Assembly (NCBI GenBank): GCA_005879095.1
Contig: VBLM01000506.1
Coordinates: 1 to 8,367, forward strand
DNA from: Deltaproteobacteria bacterium
GTDB lineage: Bacteria > Myxococcota > Myxococcia > Myxococcales > 40CM-4-68-19
Direction of reading: 5' to 3'
Length of the DNA: 8,367 nt
How positions within the stretch are numbered: the stretch's first letter is position 1; every line of letters begins with the position of its first letter. The position numbers and the translations under genes were made by a program. The notes under the pieces are model-generated. The model was not told where the DNA came from and did not search any database. It was given only the letters and a program-made list of their open reading frames with translations. Positions 6,759 through 8,367 of the stretch are shown piece after piece.

Positions 6759-7486
6759 CGACGTCCCCGGGCGAGCTTCAGGTACATCGCGGCGGTCCGG
6801 TGCGAGGGCTCCATCCGCAATACTTCTTCCCACTGCTGCACGGCCTCGTCCAGCTTCCCGCCCGCGTACAACGCAGTCCCCAGCGCCACCCGCGCCGGCA
6901 CGTAGGCCGGTGCGTGCTGGACCGCGAGCCGGTACTCCGCCAGCGCGCCGTCGACGTCGCCCGACTCGCGCAGCGCGCTCGCCAGCTTGAGCCGCAGATC
7001 GACGAAGGTCGGGCAGAGCGAGAGCGCGCGGCGGTACTCGGCGGCGGCATCGTTCGGCCGCCGCACCGACAGGTACCCATCGGCCACGGCCGCATGTAAA
7101 TTCGCAATCTTTCCGCGGGTATACGAGTCGAGCGGCTCGTCGCCATTGGGATCCCGCGGCTGCCGGCTGCGCGAGCGCGCGATCGCGTCGCCGTAGACCT
7201 GCTGCGCCTTCTCGTACTGCCCGAGATCGTTGCAGACGATGGCGAGATTCAGCGCCGCCTCGACGTAGTTCGGATTGATCTCCAGCGCCTTCTGGAACGC
7301 TCGCTGCGCCGACTCGAACTCGCCGAGGTGGTGATAGATGACCCCGAGCATGTGGTGCACGTCCGCGAACGCCGCGCCCCGCGCCACCACCTGTTCCAGG
7401 TGTCCGGCCGCGAGCGAATAGTCGCCGCGTTGAAAATGCTCTTTGCCGAGGGCGACCAGCTCCCTCAGTTGGTCGTCCGTGCCCAC
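6755..7486 (-). CDS. tetratricopeptide repeat protein
   Basis: From GTG 7486 the protein is 243 residues and almost wholly TPR helices, with about six units. Units 1-3 are contiguous from about residue 9 (including HHMLGVIYHHLGEFESAQRAFQKALEINPN and ALNLAIVCNDLGQYEKAQQVY). A polar insertion of about 20 residues (RQPRDPNGDEPLDSYTRG) separates them from units 4-6 (VADGYLSVRRPNDAAAEYRRAL; LKLASALRESGDVDGALAEYRLAV; LGTALYAGGKLDEAVQQWEEVL). No signal peptide is visible, so it is probably a cytosolic protein-protein scaffold. Its stop overlaps the FHA gene start by 4 nt (ATGA), so the two are translationally coupled and their products probably act together. The frame stays open upstream to ATG 7627, but that extension runs through the inverted repeat and reads as Arg/Pro-rich non-TPR sequence, so it is rejected. 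Confidence 0.85.
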   Translation of the reverse strand: MGTDDQLRELVALGKEHFQRGDYSLAAGHLEQVVARGAAFADVHHMLGVIYHHLGEFESAQRAFQKALEINPNYVEAALNLAIVCNDLGQYEKAQQVYGDAIARSRSRQPRDPNGDEPLDSYTRGKIANLHAAVADGYLSVRRPNDAAAEYRRALSLCPTFVDLRLKLASALRESGDVDGALAEYRLAVQHAPAYVPARVALGTALYAGGKLDEAVQQWEEVLRMEPSHRTAAMYLKLARGRR

Positions 7487-7493
7487 GCCGACG

Positions 7494-7502
7494 ATCGTAT
7501 CA
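7494..7502 (-). promoter_or_regulatory. possible extended -10 promoter of the TPR-FHA operon
   Basis: The minus strand reads TGA-TACGAT just upstream of GTG 7486, a TGn-extended -10 with 4 of 6 matches to TATAAT. No good -35 is seen at the right distance. Transcription would start at or next to the GTG, giving a leaderless mRNA, which fits the lack of a Shine-Dalgarno sequence. Weak evidence from composition alone. Confidence 0.22.
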
Positions 7503-7517
7503 CTTCTCGTGGGTGCG

Positions 7518-7587
7518 AAATGGGGACATGTACCGATTTCGCTCGCGACCGGCGGCGACGGCCGGAAATCGGTACGTGTCCCCATTT
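7518..7587. repeat. long inverted repeat, REP-like element
   Basis: The left arm 7518-7540 (aaatggggacatgtaccgat plus ttc) and the reverse complement of 7565-7587 agree at 22 of 23 positions. The one difference is a T/C change that still allows a G-U pair in RNA. The 24-nt loop (7541-7564) is GC-rich. Single-stranded DNA or RNA from here would fold into a very stable hairpin. It lies 31 nt upstream of the TPR start. The shape is that of a REP/BIME-type palindrome of the kind used by RAYT transposases, one of which is encoded 2 kb away. That link is inference, since the canonical GTAG/GGAG guide tetranucleotide was not identified. Confidence 0.75.
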
Positions 7588-7611
7588 TCGACGGGCGCCA
7601 CTTCTTTTTGG

Positions 7612-7636
7612 GGCGGCGCCGGCGCACAGCGCCGCC
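7612..7636. repeat. hairpin, 8-bp GC stem
   Basis: ggcggcgc (7612-7619) is the exact complement of gcgccgcc (7629-7636) across a 9-nt loop. It is GC-only and could arise by chance in this composition, but it sits in register with the other hairpins of the gap. Confidence 0.5.
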
Positions 7637-7641
7637 GACCT

Positions 7642-7670
7642 GTACAAGGGGGGCTCCGCCCCCCTCGTAC
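7642..7670. repeat. hairpin, 13-position stem with GTAC base
   Basis: ggggggc (7648-7654) pairs with gcccccc (7658-7664) over a TCC loop. The stem extends through an A-T pair and one A/C mismatch into gtac (7642-7645) pairing with gtac (7667-7670). It is too symmetrical to be accidental. No T-tract follows on either strand, so it is more likely a repeat element or processing site than an intrinsic terminator. Confidence 0.65.
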
Positions 7671-7684
7671 CACTCCCCCCGCTA

Positions 7685-7703
7685 CGTCGCCCATAGGGCG
7701 ACG
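7685..7703. repeat. hairpin, perfect 8-bp stem, ATA loop
   Basis: cgtcgccc (7685-7692) and gggcgacg (7696-7703) are exact complements around ATA. It is immediately followed by the 12-bp tandem duplication. Function unknown; part of the hairpin cluster. Confidence 0.6.
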
Positions 7704-7726
7704 AACCAGAACGAGAACCAGAACGG
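7703..7726. repeat. 12-bp tandem duplication
   Basis: gaaccagaacga (7703-7714) is followed directly by gaaccagaacgg (7715-7726), 11 of 12 identical. The unit is purine-rich on the plus strand, unlike the GC-rich surroundings, and separates the third and fourth of the perfect hairpins. It may be a slippage product or a pair of protein-binding sites. Confidence 0.6.
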
Positions 7727-7733
7727 TCCTGAC

Positions 7734-7755
7734 GACCCGGCCTGAAGGCCGGGTC
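7734..7755. repeat. hairpin, perfect 9-bp stem, TGAA loop
   Basis: gacccggcc (7734-7742) and ggccgggtc (7747-7755) are exact complements around a 4-nt loop. On the minus strand the loop reads TTCA, so a UNCG-like stabilisation is not evident. It lies 11 nt beyond the terminator-like hairpin downstream of bamD and could act as a second, back-up stop. Confidence 0.6.
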
Positions 7756-7766
7756 TAGCGAAGACA

Positions 7767-7783
7767 AGCCCCCTGCGGGGGCT
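7767..7783 (-). terminator. probable intrinsic terminator of bamD
   Basis: On the minus strand agcccccgcagggggct forms a 7-bp stem with a 3-nt loop, followed by TGTCTTCGCT, a short and imperfect T-rich tail. It begins 40 nt after the bamD stop, a normal terminator position. The weak U-tract keeps confidence moderate; it may equally be one more element of the hairpin cluster. Confidence 0.45.
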
Positions 7784-7822
7784 CAATTGCAGCTGAGCGG
7801 CCCGCGGCCCGCGGACCCCGGA

Positions 7823-8367
7823 TCACTTCTCCGGCTTCGGCGCCGGCGCTCCCACCGGCTCGCCCGGCTTCGGCGCCGACTCGGGCCTTTCGATGGGCGG
7901 CGCGGTGGGAACTTCGCCCGGCCGCTCGGCGCCGGGTTGCGGCGCCGGCGTGCCTTGCGGCGGCGCATTCCCCGATGGCAACGTCTTGAGCAGCGTCTCC
8001 GCTTCCTTCCGGTGCGAATCGTTCGGCGACTCCTGCACCAGGCGCGTGAGCACGTTGCGCTCCGCCGTGAAATCCTTCGCGTTGTAGTACGCGACCGCCG
8101 CGCGCCAGAGGGAGTCGCCGCGCAGTCGGCCATCCTGAAGGTCGCCGTACGCGTCGGCCAGCTCGAGCAGCCGCCCCGCCGCGCCCCGCCACGCGTGCCG
8201 CTTCCAGTAGAACCCCGCGACGTACCGGTCGTGTGCCGCCAGCCGCTCGCGGCAGTCGTTGATCAGGTCGCGCGCGCGCACCGCGAAGTCGCTCTTTGGA
8301 TACGCCGCGACGAACTTCTGGAAGGCGTCCAGCGCGGCCTTGACCGGCGTCTGATCGCGCTCGTAAC
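7823..8367 (-). CDS. bamD: outer-membrane assembly lipoprotein BamD, 3' part (partial)
   Basis: The frame runs off the right edge; 180 codons are visible, so the lipoprotein signal is missing. Residues before GTG 8281 read YERDQTPVKAALDAFQKF then VAAYPKSDFAVRARDLIND, the DQT-containing TPR helix characteristic of BamD/YfiO. They continue with CRERLAAHDRYVAGFYWKRHAWRGAAGRLLEL and two further TPR-like helix pairs ending ERNVLTRLVQESPNDSHRKEAETLLK. BamD is the essential lipoprotein of the BAM complex that inserts beta-barrel proteins into the outer membrane, working from its periplasmic face with BamA. The GTG at 8281 is internal, since the homologous sequence continues upstream of it. An oddity is the 51-residue C-terminal tail (nt 7826-7978), one third proline with repeated PAP, PKP and PGE motifs. 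It has no counterpart in the E. coli protein and may be a flexible linker to peptidoglycan or partners (inference). Confidence 0.9.
   Translation of the reverse strand, partial: YERDQTPVKAALDAFQKFVAAYPKSDFAVRARDLINDCRERLAAHDRYVAGFYWKRHAWRGAAGRLLELADAYGDLQDGRLRGDSLWRAAVAYYNAKDFTAERNVLTRLVQESPNDSHRKEAETLLKTLPSGNAPPQGTPAPQPGAERPGEVPTAPPIERPESAPKPGEPVGAPAPKPEK

Larger units (their letters stand above)
7487..7822. other. 336-nt hairpin-rich intergenic region
   Basis: No convincing coding frame lies between bamD and the TPR gene; the short open frames on both strands are low-complexity or run through the palindromes. The space is filled by six separate inverted repeats and one 12-bp tandem duplication, described individually. 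Between the first two hairpins, cttctttttgg (7601-7611) is a short T-run on the plus strand. Next to the bamD stop is a degenerate ggcccgcggcccgcgg run (7799-7814). Confidence 0.7.

Noticed and set aside
6759..6833. Earlier ATG (6833) for the FHA protein
   Set aside because: It would overlap the TPR gene by 79 nt and add 25 residues not part of the FHA fold; ATG 6758 gives the standard ATGA coupling.
7487..7627. N-terminal extension of the TPR protein to ATG 7627
   Set aside because: The added residues are translated from the inverted repeat and are unlike TPR sequence; GTG 7486 sits at the natural edge of the fold.
7642..7670. The G6/C6 hairpin as an intrinsic terminator
   Set aside because: No T-tract follows the stem on either strand.
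7685..7783. Repeated stems considered as a CRISPR array or integron attC sites
   Set aside because: The stems differ in sequence, there are no regular spacers or cas genes, and no integrase or attC core sites are seen.

Overview
The window is uniformly GC-rich (mostly G/C at third codon positions) and densely coded. Its gene content suggests a Gram-negative, probably myxobacterial (Myxococcota/deltaproteobacterial) chromosome: a collagen-like protein, a CsgG/TolB-like plus Sel1-repeat protein, a very cysteine-rich lipoprotein, an FHA-DUF4388 protein, a BamD with a proline-rich tail, and a RAYT-type transposase. The taxon is an inference from gene families; there is no rRNA or other marker here.

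Left half (2-4984), all on the + strand and tightly packed: the 3' end of a collagen-like Gly-X-Y protein; a PEP mutase/isocitrate lyase superfamily enzyme 11 nt downstream; an exported protein with a CsgG/TolB-like N-terminal domain, five C-x7-C Sel1-like repeats and two C-terminal membrane segments 20 nt further on; and, overlapping its stop by 4 nt (GTGA), a roughly 611-residue lipoprotein with about 80 cysteines. The last two look like one translationally coupled, disulfide-rich envelope unit of unknown function.

Right half (4985-8367), all on the - strand and convergent with the left half. Reading in the direction of transcription: the 3' part of bamD (outer-membrane assembly lipoprotein), a 336-nt gap packed with six hairpins, a TPR protein, an FHA-DUF4388 protein coupled to it through an ATGA overlap, a 226-nt gap, and a RAYT/Y1 transposase with its own sigma-70-like promoter. 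The transposase stop directly abuts the lipoprotein stop; the two share the palindrome TGATCA with no spacer.

The least-explained material is the coupled CsgG-like/Sel1 and Cys-rich lipoprotein pair, and the hairpin cluster at 7518-7783. The largest hairpin of that cluster has 23-nt arms with one mismatch and could be a REP-like element mobilised by a RAYT such as the one 2 kb away. No CRISPR array, tRNA, rRNA or prophage was seen.
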